DNA from: Trichomonas vaginalis G3
Taxonomy: Eukaryota; Parabasalia; Trichomonadida; Trichomonadidae
Assembly: GCF_026262505.1 (NCBI RefSeq)
Contig: NC_067207.1
Coordinates: forward strand, 5,402,252-5,466,251
Length of the DNA stretch: 64,000 bases
Direction: 5' to 3'
Both the position numbers and the translations under genes were made by a program. Under the pieces are notes generated by a model. The model was not told the origin of the DNA, made no database searches, and was given only the letters and a program-made list of their open reading frames with translations. Below, piece after piece: positions 41,656 to 51,375 of this stretch (positions within the stretch are counted from its first letter, which is position 1; each line of letters begins with the position of its first letter).

Positions 41656-42271
41656 GACATGGAAATGTTTTGTAAGGTAATTTTTGAATATTAGAGGTTA
41701 CTTAAGGATTCACTGACCGCTTTCTAGTATGCCATCAAAAATAGGAATACATGTTTGAATATGATACGAAAATAATACTAGTATAAAATGAAATTGTTGT
41801 GTATTGTCAAAAATATGAATTACGATAAGATAAACACAACACTACCACTAAGATTCCGCATCAAAGCGAAAGATCTCGAATTTTTTTCAAACATTCAGTT
41901 CATGGAATTTTTCTTAAAATTTCAAAATTAAATCTAAAAGTGTAGATTCATCAATGGAAGTCATTTGATAAAGATAACCTTACTTAAATTCTTTTTCTTA
42001 AAGTTCGTATATAAATATGTATTCAATGTTTTAAGTCGCAATTCTCTTTCCCTTCAACCTGCTAAGCAAATCTCTCACGCACATCTGCTTCAAGCAGAAA
42101 ACTATTTTGCTTGTTTGCGAAAGCGTAATATCCTAAAATTACTGAAAAACCATTATCCTTGAAAAATCGCAATCAACCCATATCCAAAATGCTGTAATTA
42201 ATCATATTCTATCAGATTTCGAATAAAAAACTTCATTTCACTTTCTTTTGATAAAAAATTTTTTTTATAAA
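41656..42271. other. Gene-free stretch before profilin
   Basis: A 65-codon frame at 41965-42162 is present but has no recognisable motif. Nothing else seen apart from the profilin initiator. Confidence 0.45.
42236..42246 (+). promoter_or_regulatory. Initiator (Inr) of profilin
   Basis: TTTCACTTTCT contains TCA(+1)CTTT, with +1 at about 42240, 32 nt upstream of the ATG. Confidence 0.55.
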
Positions 42272-42643
42272 ATGTCGTGGACTCAATTCATTGATCTTCT
42301 TGGTACAAATATCACAAGTGCCGGTATTTTCAGATTTGATGGCGAAAGCCTCGCAGCAACTAAAGATTTTTCAATAACTCCAGAAGAAACAGTTAAATTG
42401 CTCGATATGTATAATAAAGGCTCAGCTTTCCTTTCAGAAACATTCACGTTTAAAGGTGTAGAATATTCTATTCTTCGTGCCGACAGTGAAAACATTCAAA
42501 TGCGTTATCACTCTGCAGGTTTGATGGTTTCTAAATGCAAATCATGCTTTATTTTCGCATACCATACTGATAGAGTTCAGGCTCAAAACTGTTATGAGGC
42601 AGTTGTTCATGTTGCAAATATTTTACGTTCTTACGGATATTAA
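42272..42643 (+). CDS. Profilin
   Basis: A 123-residue protein, normal profilin length. It binds monomeric actin, poly-proline and phosphoinositides and feeds actin filament growth. Family marks: N-terminal MSWTQFIDLL (profilins begin MSWQ-x-YVD), AGIFRFDGESLAATKDF (the x-x-AAI-x-G-x-DG-x-x-WA-x-S segment), and the C-terminal helix AVVHVANILRSYGY. Start chosen at MSWT rather than an upstream TTG. Highly expressed type codon use compared with flanks. Confidence 0.93.
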   Translation: MSWTQFIDLLGTNITSAGIFRFDGESLAATKDFSITPEETVKLLDMYNKGSAFLSETFTFKGVEYSILRADSENIQMRYHSAGLMVSKCKSCFIFAYHTDRVQAQNCYEAVVHVANILRSYGY

Positions 42644-43417
42644 ATTCAATTTGTATTTTTTCTCTATCGATATAACTATCATGTTATCAATCTTTACTCC
42701 ACTTATTAAAAATTGATGTTATTTTTTAAAAAAATTTTGAAGTTTGGATTTTTCATTCTCATATTGAGCGATAAGCAGAAATTCCTTTTTGTTTAGACAC
42801 AAATAAACAATTTCCTTTTATTTATTCTTTAAATTTTATGACAATTTTTGATTATTTGATGAATTTTCAGTCAGTATAGATAAAAGTATGCGCATTTATC
42901 ACTTTCTGACATTTTCTTAGTTTTCTAAGAACATAAGTTATTATAAATCCCTATATAAAACATAAATTGACTACTAAACTTTTTTACTATTAAAATAAAG
43001 GTATATTTACATTACAAGAGCATGTCAAAAAGAAGTAAATCCATCCTAAAGTCTTCTCTCCGATGAGAGCTCATGAATGGTCAAAAACATCTTTAATTGA
43101 CTCCATACTATGGGATAAAAATGCCTTACATATGAGCATTTAAAAGATCTCAAGTTGTATTTTTATGGATTTTTTTTCATGTTCAGAGCACAAAAAATCA
43201 CCCCTAAGTGAATGAATGTGATATGAAAGCCGAGAAAGAGTTCAGTCAGAATGAATCCCTATTTGTGCACTTTCAACATTCTGATAAAAAAAAGTCAAAA
43301 AGAGGAATTTAAATATAAAGAGAGGCACAAGAAAATAATAATAAAAAAAAATTAGTAAAAAATAAAAATAAAAAAACTGATTTTATTAAAGAGAAAATAT
43401 TCTGTACTTAATTTAAC
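42644..43417. other. Gene-free stretch between profilin and the protease
   Basis: AT-rich with poly-A runs near 43320-43380. No gene or repeat recognised. Confidence 0.5.
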
Positions 43418-44839
43418 TTAGAGAACCTCGATGAAAGGAATCTTAGCATCTGTTGTGACACCGCAGTTGTATTCCTGATTCTCAGCCTGGATGTAGATGT
43501 ATCCTTCGTTGCCCCAATGAGTGGACCACGAGTTCTTGATTTCCCAGCACTCGATGCCGTCGACAATCTTCCAACCTGTAAGAAGAACCTCGTGGACTAA
43601 GTCGTCAGCGGCTCCTGTGCATGTTGGGTCGTTGACAGCTCCCTTTGTGTAGAATGACATCGATTCGATAACGTTGATACCGATAGAAGCAGGGCCGTAC
43701 TGGTAGAGAGCTTCCTTGAGAGCTTGCGTGGACTTATCAATTGCGATGCAATCGACAACGCGAGCGACAGGGTGCTCTGGATTTCTGTTGCAGTAACCAG
43801 CAACGCCGATGTATGGATAGTCTTTTTCAAGGAATAACTTGAAGTTCTGGTTGATGAGGGAACGGAATGCTGGGCCAGCTTCGCCGCCGCCGCAAGCACT
43901 GTTGTTGTAATCCCATGTGCAGTCCATGATCTGGTTGACTGATAATTCGCGGAAAACGCCGGTCTTCAGGGCAAGTTGGGATTCAAGAGATTCGGCTGTG
44001 CCAAATGCCCAGCAGGAACCGCAGGCAACTTGGTCACGTGGTTTGCCGACAACGTTTGGAACATCGCGCCATGAGAACTCGGCTGGAAGGTCCTTTAAGC
44101 CTTTGGCTGTATATTTACGGCAGATTGTCTCGTCTTCGTTGGAAATTGTAAGACGGCGGCCACCGAGTCTGTTAACGAACTTTGAACGCTTCTCCTGGAA
44201 TTTGTTTTGGTGAACGCGATGTTCGACTTGTTTAACAGCTTGGAAGCCGTTGTCGCCATGGCCTGGATATGGATCGTTGATGAGATTGCCGTTGCAGATA
44301 TCTGGGAAGTTCCAGGCTCCTGGAAGTGAATCAGGCTGGAAATCGTCGATATCAAGAATGTAAATGTCATAGTGAGAATGATATAAGGAAACGGCGTGTG
44401 CAATGTATGAGACTGGATATCCTGTAGCTGGATCAATGTAAATGTCCCAGGTCTGTAATTTTGGTGTAGAAACATTCTTTTCCCAAACTTCGCAAACTCT
44501 TCCGCGGTGCTGGCGCATGCCAACTTTCTTGTAGCCATCTGGCTTTGGAAGGAATTCATTTAATTCAAGATCCCATTCGCCACCATCTTCTGGTTGGTGA
44601 TCGTAGCAAATCATTTTGTCATCTGATGCGACAACCTTGCGGTAAATGCGCTCTTCACCTGTGGAAACCCAAATCTGTTCTAAGCCGTTGTACTTGCTTG
44701 TATATGTTCGTGATGGTTCGACTGAAATAATAATTGGGTTGGACAAATTCGTGTATGGAACATTCCATGAACCACGGATTGTGTACCTGGCTGGGAATTG
44801 CTTAAATGCAATTCCCCTGGAAAGGAATAAGCTGAACAT
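43418..44839 (-). CDS. Papain-family (C1A) cysteine protease, CfaD-like
   Basis: A 473-residue secreted or lysosomal protease. Start chosen at MFSLFLSRGIAF, a signal-like sequence; the frame is open further upstream but without a good ATG. Residues ~15-245 are a beta-rich N-terminal region (YTIRGSWNVPYTNLSNPIII, ending near GFQAVKQVEHR) unlike the usual I29 propeptide but like that of Dictyostelium counting-factor-associated protein D. The mature C1 domain starts near LPAEFSWRD; catalytic Cys 276 (QVACGSCWAFGTAE), His 416 (VHEVLLTGW) and Asn 436 (IKNSWSTHWGNEGY) are all present, with the Gln of the oxyanion hole in RDQVACGSC. Likely active. GC content is higher than the flanks, which suggests high expression. 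Confidence 0.92.
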   Translation of the reverse strand: MFSLFLSRGIAFKQFPARYTIRGSWNVPYTNLSNPIIISVEPSRTYTSKYNGLEQIWVSTGEERIYRKVVASDDKMICYDHQPEDGGEWDLELNEFLPKPDGYKKVGMRQHRGRVCEVWEKNVSTPKLQTWDIYIDPATGYPVSYIAHAVSLYHSHYDIYILDIDDFQPDSLPGAWNFPDICNGNLINDPYPGHGDNGFQAVKQVEHRVHQNKFQEKRSKFVNRLGGRRLTISNEDETICRKYTAKGLKDLPAEFSWRDVPNVVGKPRDQVACGSCWAFGTAESLESQLALKTGVFRELSVNQIMDCTWDYNNSACGGGEAGPAFRSLINQNFKLFLEKDYPYIGVAGYCNRNPEHPVARVVDCIAIDKSTQALKEALYQYGPASIGINVIESMSFYTKGAVNDPTCTGAADDLVHEVLLTGWKIVDGIECWEIKNSWSTHWGNEGYIYIQAENQEYNCGVTTDAKIPFIEVL

Positions 44840-47008
44840 ATTTTTGGTGCAACCGCTCCTTTCAAATTTCAAAAGGAATTTCAAACCCAGGGGAATCATT
44901 CCACTCTCAAAAATTAGTTGGTTTCGACATTCAGCGACCAATATTGTCTGTATGATATATGCATTTCCCAACTTTTATAAAAAGCCTACCGTTTGCCGTG
45001 AATTTATCCCTGCTGTCCGCCGCGTTTTTTTTTTGTACGTTAAAAATCGTACGTTACTTTAATTCGCTCGGCGTAAGCCGAGCATGTGTATTTCAAAACT
45101 ATTCTTTCACAATAAATAATCTCGCTTGCTACTTTACCTGTCGCACAGTTTATTCAAATTTAACTTATCATTATTATTAGTATTCACATAAAGCTTTATC
45201 AATTTCAATATTAGCATGAAGTATCATTCGAAGTAAGCAATCAACCGAATCTATAGCATAGTAGGGTAAGATTGTTCCAATGTTACGTATTTATTAATTT
45301 ACATTAGAATAACTTTACCTTACTATGTATAGAACATACAATTATTTGTCCATTATGGATCAAAGAATGCGAGTGTACTACCCACACTTAAAATTCTTCT
45401 ATTGCTTCTCAATCAATGAGTGGCTACAGAAGAACTTTGAGCATTTCGGCCAAATTTACAATTATAGTTACCAGAAGCTTTTAAATACGTCATTAGAGAT
45501 AAAACTTTCGAAGTCCTACATTCAATGCAGTACTTCCAAAGTTCTTCTATCCAGTATTAGATAATGTCTCTGAAGCGTGCTTCTTATAAGGAAAGCTATT
45601 AATTTTTGTTTCGTCGAATAAATAGTAATATTTATTTTTTATCCGATTTTTTTTTCAAAATATCGCGATATGAGTGTATCTTTATCATATCCTAATGTTC
45701 TATATTAACATATTATCATTTCTTCTCACTCAACTAAAAAAAGTTTTAATGCTTAGATCTATCCATAGGGTATGATAATATATGAGAGCAAAAAAAAAAT
45801 TCACGGATGAAATATTTGAGAGAAAAAACGTAAAAAATCTCCCGTTACGGGAGATTTCTCTCAAATTTGCGGAGAAAAAGTGACGCCGTCGCGGGAGACT
45901 ACTCACAATTCACGGATTAACACGGATTGACGATAGGTTATTGGCGTGAAGCGCCAATTGTTGAATAAAAAACCAAATCTCCTTAAAACAAGAAAAATAG
46001 ACTCTTTTTCAAAAAAGGAATATAAATGCTCGTTTAATCATCCTCAAAAAATTCCAAAAAAATTGCAAAATTCAAAATTCGTTAATAAAAACTACATTTT
46101 TTTCTCAACCGTAATCATCCACAACGACGGAATCCGACGGCTCCCGTTGGGAAATACATAGTATGATATTATCCATAGCTTACATTATCTATATTTCCAA
46201 TATTAAATCTAAAAAATATAAATTTTTCAAACACTCCGAAATTCGTTCTATAACATCCCACTATACTATGTTTTAAAAATCTTCTTGAGATCATTCTAAT
46301 TATTTTCATTTTGTATAATTTCGTCAATTTCATACCCTTCACTCATTTGGACATTATAAAATTAAGCTTCTTATCGATTAGTTTAGATGTGTAGTTCAGA
46401 AAAATTAGAAAATGTTTTTATATGTTGATTGAATATCTTATGCAAAAGTTTCGCAACGGCATTAAAAATGATGCAGTTTCATTCTATATATGATTACAGA
46501 CTTGGGACATTAACATTATTTCTTTGAACTTTTATCTTTGACATACTTCTCTGGAAATAAGTTGTCTTTGCAAAATCCAATCATTTTCATCTATCTAGTG
46601 ATGATATTACACGTAAAACTTTGACTTTAGCACTAATCTATTTCTTAAGAAGCTCGAGGACAGTTGTACGAAGCGAATTGAATCCTCATTAAAGTGCTGT
46701 TCTGTCATACTGTTATAAATTTCAACGACAGCTTTTCCATGACATGAAAGATCACTATGGAACCAAATGAACATATACTTGTATAATAAGGCTTCTTATA
46801 TTGGCACATTAAAATAATATATTTAATGAATAATCATACAATAAAATGTTTTGATTTATTCTTTTAAACACCTGGGCCATTCTTAATTTTCATAAAAATA
46901 GGAGGGGTAAGTGTTCAAATTCCGTCACGTTGTTGTTATATTACTATTCTATGGAAAAAGATGGAAAGCAATTTCTTTTATATGTTTTTTATTTTTCTTT
47001 TAAGCATT
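44840..47008. other. 2.2-kb gene-poor stretch with several hairpins
   Basis: No supported gene. Structures: GCTCGGCgtaaGCCGAGC (about 45068-45085); an imperfect 27-bp-arm hairpin at 45257-45327; ATCTCCCGTTACGGGAGAT (about 45838-45856); TTGGCGtgaagCGCCAA (about 45940-45957); and a TTCACGGATTAACACGGATT segment near 45909-45929. A 50-codon minus-strand frame near 46590-46780 (FHSDLSCHGKAVVEIYNS) could be a relic of a gene but is too short to name. Confidence 0.5.
45257..45327. repeat. Imperfect 71-nt hairpin
   Basis: Arms of 27 bases (45257-45283 and 45301-45327) pair at about 22 positions around a 17-base AT-rich loop. It resembles a small RNA precursor or a miniature palindromic element. Confidence 0.55.
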
Positions 47009-47794
47009 TTAAAATGTTATAGGGACTTTCTGGCTTTTTGCCTGCTTTTCCAAATATTCCTCACAATGTTGGATCAATTTTACACAATATTTTTGGAGTA
47101 AACGATTGTATTTTAACAAGCGTTCAGTGTTTTCTTTTTCATCAATTTGGCGTCGTACTAACTCTAATGAATCTTTGGCCAAAAGTTTCAGCAAGTTTCT
47201 TAAACGATTTAGTGGAAAATCGTTTGAAATGAAGTAGTCTATATATTCCTGTTCATTGTATGATCTAGAAATAGCAATTTTGCCCCATTTATTTAAGCGA
47301 TCGATGTAATCATAATCATAATATATTGCTCCGTATGGTGTTGCCGAAGATTTTTCTTTTTCAAAAATTATACGATCAGCTTTCATTTTCATCGACAATC
47401 CATCTTGTCCATAATGAAGTAATCCATCTTCTATCTTTGGTTGCCTAAAAAACTGTCCATGAGTATAGGTAGACTTTTCGTGACCATATAGATATGGCGT
47501 ATTGCCTTTTTGAATACAAAATTTAACTAATGCTACATAATCTTCATCACAATAGTTGTATAATTTATTCCATTTTTTAGCGTCAATTATATCCATTGGA
47601 AATGGTAATATTGAAACACTTATGTATCCACTTGATGAATTACCATGTTCAAAGACGTTATCTTTGACGTATTCGAATAATTTAATCATGGATGGGTCGT
47701 TGTTGAATGAAGAATTAATGTAATTCACCTCAAGAGCATTTTCGTGATATTCAAACGATGACCCCACAATATTGATCAATAAAAGAAATTCCAT
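47009..47794 (-). CDS. Secreted protein of unknown function
   Basis: A 261-residue protein starting at ATG 47794 (MEFLLLINIVGSSFEYHENA), a plausible signal peptide. The middle is rich in Tyr and His (YDYDYIDRLNKWGKIAISRS, YGHEKSTYTHGQFF), the C-terminal 70 residues are a charged helix (LLKLLAKDSLELVRRQIDEK). No family recognised. It could be a secreted surface or vesicle protein. Confidence 0.65.
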   Translation of the reverse strand: MEFLLLINIVGSSFEYHENALEVNYINSSFNNDPSMIKLFEYVKDNVFEHGNSSSGYISVSILPFPMDIIDAKKWNKLYNYCDEDYVALVKFCIQKGNTPYLYGHEKSTYTHGQFFRQPKIEDGLLHYGQDGLSMKMKADRIIFEKEKSSATPYGAIYYDYDYIDRLNKWGKIAISRSYNEQEYIDYFISNDFPLNRLRNLLKLLAKDSLELVRRQIDEKENTERLLKYNRLLQKYCVKLIQHCEEYLEKQAKSQKVPITF

Positions 47795-47854
47795 TATAAA
47801 GATTTTAAAATGTGAAATGACAAAGTCAATAAAACCATTCAAAATTTTGTACAA

Positions 47855-48472
47855 GGTAATAAATTTATAACAACTGGGGATATGACATTTATAAATATTT
47901 GTTAAATAAGTTTATTCATCACTGAGAGCTAGATGGATATACTTCACTTAATTGTGCATCATAATTTATTTAAATATAGCCTTGTCAATTAAGTTATGGA
48001 TAGTGAAGTATATATATAAAGCTTAGTCCATGAATAGATAACCTTGTCAATGGATTATGCTGATGTCCATGGACTTGCCTATTTATTTCGACATTCTACA
48101 AGAAGAAATTTGATGCATAAACTCAATGGAGTATATAATTATGATGTTTGAATGAGAATAAAGCTAAAAATCAATAAATAATTCTAATAAATAGATGCAT
48201 AGACTTAAAAATACAAACAAATTTTGATTCCATTAATTTATTCTAAGTTAAAAAAGTATAAGAACTAAATTTTACCATCAAAAATATGGCTTCATTATCT
48301 AGCTTCCGGGGTATTTTGAACAAAATTCGTTTGAGAAAATTATGAAGAAATAGCTTGTAAAAATATATATCACAGAAACATAATATTGAATTGGTACTTG
48401 GGCAGCTTTATATCATTCATGATGTCTCCTCAAACTATAAATATCACGATTGATTTGAACGAGTAAAATTCG
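47855..48472. other. Intergenic stretch
   Basis: Contains the direct short repeat GATAACCTTGTCAATGGATTA-like with CTTGTCAATTAAGTTATGGAT about 50 bp apart (47975-48060). No gene. Confidence 0.45.
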
Positions 48473-48481
48473 TCACTTTTT
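48471..48481 (+). promoter_or_regulatory. Initiator (Inr) of the ankyrin/helical protein gene
   Basis: CGTCACTTTTT matches TCA(+1)CTTT, +1 at 48475, 22 nt upstream of the ATG. Confidence 0.65.
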
Positions 48482-48496
48482 GCATATAAATTTTGA

Positions 48497-50026
48497 ATGA
48501 ATCTTGATGATTTTTCGCCAGATTCAATTTCAAAATATATAGATGAAGGGGGAGATGTAAATACTAGTATACAAGATGACGAAGTTCTCGCTATAACTTG
48601 CATTAAACAAGGTAATCTTGAATCAGTTAAATTGCTTCTTGCTGCAGGGTGTTTGACTAATGGATTATTACATGCCGCAATTTTGAATGATAAGTTAAGA
48701 ATTTTTACTACTCTTCTTAAAAATGATATTGACATTGACGAAAAGGATGCAAATGGTGATACACCAGTGCTCCTTGCTATCAAAACGAACAAATTCTCAT
48801 ATTTATTCGAATTAATAGACAAAGACGCAGATTTATCTTGTCCAGACGCTGAAGGCTTCACGCCATTATATTACGCTGTTAAATCAAAAAATATCGATGT
48901 CACCCAACTTCTTCTTCTCAACCACGCGCCAGCTAGTTCTCTAGAATTTGAGAAATCTCCACTTTATCATGCAATTCTCGAAAAAGATATGATTATGATT
49001 GATCTACTTCTTACATATGGAGCTTGTCCATCTCAAGAGAACGAGGAGCATGAATCGTTCTTATCTCTCGCAATAAAAGTAAATTCGCCAGACATTTTTA
49101 AGATTTTAATGTCTGTTGGAGCTACAGCAACAAATATTTCTCAAGAAACATTACAAGAACCTTACTTATCCATATTTTTAGACAACTCTGTACCTCCAGA
49201 TATTGAAAACGTTCAATCTCAAGACTTTGACTGCACAATCAAGAACCTAAAAGAAGATTTCATATCAATGAAAGAAAAATTAGAGGCCGCGGCTGAAAAA
49301 TACGCAAATTTCGATTTTAAGACAAATCTTATTTCTCCGATTATCAACAACCAAAACGCCATGGTTTCTACTTTAACACGCTTCATCAAGCGCATCGATA
49401 CCCACTCCAAAATGCTCTATAGGAAGCGAGTTTTCCTAATAAATTCACAAATGGAGTCTTTAACTTACTTAGAAGGCACGAAAATATCTAAAACGTTCGA
49501 TTCAGATGAACTAGAATGGATGAATATGCTTACCAGCCTCCGCGACAAGATGAATGATGGTTCTTTATTTTCAGATGAAATTCTTAAAGGAAAAATCGAA
49601 AAAATGCTTCATTGCGAGGACGAAACATCAAATGTAGTACGTGTAACGAAGCGATTGAACAAAGAAAACCTTAGAAAAGACCGAAGCCAACTTGTTTTTT
49701 GCAACCAAGTTTTACTAAAATTACTGGAATTGATCAGAGATATAACAGAGACGTATCAAATGACCAAGCCAGTGATATCAGGAACATTTAACTTGGCAAT
49801 GAAGACCATGGAAATGCTTCTGAACATGGTAAACGGAATTAGACAGATAAATCTGAATGTTGCCTCAATTGATTCGAAAGCAGAAAGGGACTGCAAGATG
49901 GAAGAGGCCTTCTCTGTTGCTTACGAGAAATTGCAGACAGATATCTCTTTCCTGACTTATCATATCAATCAGTTTGAAGATATTTCAATTCTGACAGAGC
50001 GTTGTATCAGAATGTGTATTCAATAA
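48497..50026 (+). CDS. Ankyrin-repeat protein with long helical C-terminus
   Basis: A 509-residue protein. Residues 1-235 hold about six ankyrin repeats (LESVKLLLAAGCLTNGLLHA, TPVLLAIKTNKFSYLFELID, TPLYYAVKSKNIDVTQLLLL, IFKILMSVGATATNI). Residues 240-509 are a different, all-helical region with coiled-coil-like segments (NLKEDFISMKEKLEAAAEKY) and no recognised family. It lacks the DUF3447 start of the other two ankyrin genes. Probably a scaffold; partner unknown. Confidence 0.85.
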   Translation: MNLDDFSPDSISKYIDEGGDVNTSIQDDEVLAITCIKQGNLESVKLLLAAGCLTNGLLHAAILNDKLRIFTTLLKNDIDIDEKDANGDTPVLLAIKTNKFSYLFELIDKDADLSCPDAEGFTPLYYAVKSKNIDVTQLLLLNHAPASSLEFEKSPLYHAILEKDMIMIDLLLTYGACPSQENEEHESFLSLAIKVNSPDIFKILMSVGATATNISQETLQEPYLSIFLDNSVPPDIENVQSQDFDCTIKNLKEDFISMKEKLEAAAEKYANFDFKTNLISPIINNQNAMVSTLTRFIKRIDTHSKMLYRKRVFLINSQMESLTYLEGTKISKTFDSDELEWMNMLTSLRDKMNDGSLFSDEILKGKIEKMLHCEDETSNVVRVTKRLNKENLRKDRSQLVFCNQVLLKLLELIRDITETYQMTKPVISGTFNLAMKTMEMLLNMVNGIRQINLNVASIDSKAERDCKMEEAFSVAYEKLQTDISFLTYHINQFEDISILTERCIRMCIQ

Positions 50027-50532
50027 AATATTTTTATAGAAAGTATTTTAACAAACAATTTTTTTTTACAATATTTCAGGATATTTTTCGTGAGGAAAGA
50101 TCAACTAAAGCAGATCTTAAATACAATACTGGCATATAAGAAAATTTTCATATTGTTAACTCTTTATTATTCATTTTTGTTGAACAAATGATCGCTAAAT
50201 CTTCGAACATTTCCTTTTAAATCAAGATGTATCTTGAAATTATGCTATCTATCGTTATTACTTATTAGACAGCTCATAAATAATTCGATATGATATATTT
50301 TTATCGTTTTGATATTTTAATAAATATCATATTTCATTTTGAAGCATTTTGAACTAACAAACTCATGGAATATTGGAAGGCAACACTCAGAATTTGGCTT
50401 ATTCCATATGAGATTATTTTATTGTTTTACAATTTTTCAAATTTATACGGACTTACCAGAATGTAAACTTTAAAATTTGTTTAAATAAGCTTTTACAAAC
50501 AGAAAATTGATCGAAATAGCTATTATATAAAG
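50027..50532. other. Intergenic gap between convergent genes
   Basis: AT-rich, no gene or repeat recognised. Confidence 0.5.
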
Positions 50533-51132
50533 TTATTTTTGAATTGGAGCAAGATCCGTATTCGGATTCTCAAGAACAGCTACGACAGTTCCAACTTCCT
50601 CTATTGGATATTTCTTAGTTAATTTCTCTATTTGCATTAGCTTACTGAGATAAAAATCACGCTCTTGTGCATGGAGTTCAATCTCTTGCTTCATTGTATT
50701 TTGCTGTAATATTCTATTCTGTAATTCTTTTTCGACATCATCGAACAATGACTCAACGTTTTCAAATTCATCTTTGTCTTCTTCTTCAATATCATATTCA
50801 AGTACTTCTTCCTGAATACCACTTTGCTGGTCAACAATTTTTCTGATAGCGTTTAACAATTGTAGTATTTCATTTTCATCGCCTTCTGTAATCTTTCTAA
50901 TATCGTATGGAAAGCTTACTCCAACTTCGCGCATTATCTTTCGTATAGTTTGAAAATTGAAAGTTCTGTCTAGTTGTGTTTGTCCTATTTTAATTTCACT
51001 GATATGTTCATTCAAATTTGTTGAACGAATTAAGAGATCAGCGATTTCTTTTCCAGACCTTGATTCACTAAGTGTTTTGAAGTTAGATCCAGTCTCATCA
51101 TTTAACCATTTTAATGCTGTACCAATATCCAT
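50533..51132 (-). CDS. EB1-family microtubule plus-end protein
   Basis: A 199-residue protein. Residues 1-100 are a calponin-homology domain of EB type (ALKWLNDETGSNFKTLSESR, TFNFQTIRKIMREVGVSFPY), which tracks growing microtubule ends. A linker of acidic residues follows (EYDIEEEDKDEFENVE), then from ~125 a dimerising coiled coil and the EB-homology motif ERDFYLSKLMQIEKLTKKYP (ERDFYF-x-KLR-x-IE in EB1). Shorter than human EB1 because the linker is short. It has no C-terminal EEY/F tail, which in other EBs recruits CAP-Gly partners. Role in flagellar or spindle microtubules is expected. Confidence 0.88.
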   Translation of the reverse strand: MDIGTALKWLNDETGSNFKTLSESRSGKEIADLLIRSTNLNEHISEIKIGQTQLDRTFNFQTIRKIMREVGVSFPYDIRKITEGDENEILQLLNAIRKIVDQQSGIQEEVLEYDIEEEDKDEFENVESLFDDVEKELQNRILQQNTMKQEIELHAQERDFYLSKLMQIEKLTKKYPIEEVGTVVAVLENPNTDLAPIQK

Positions 51133-51375
51133 GTTGAACCCAAAAATTGCCGTTTAATTTTACAACCTGAACTTTGAAATAAAGGGGTCAGAGAAAAATA
51201 TTTGGGGAGAGATAATTGAATGTATCTTTAATAACGTTTTAATTGAAACCCAAAATGATTAAAAAAATAAATCGAATGTAACGCATGAAATTGAACAATG
51301 TATGTAAAATACAAACCTTTGAATTTTTTATACTTTGAGATATCACATTGAAAATTTTGATTATTAACAAACAAA

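Noticed and set aside
41965-42162. 65-codon frame before profilin
   Set aside because: No motif, basic random-looking composition, not preceded by an initiator.
45325-45564. 79-codon frame (MDQRMRVYYPHLKFFYCF)
   Set aside because: No motif and no initiator; overlaps the end of the 71-nt hairpin.
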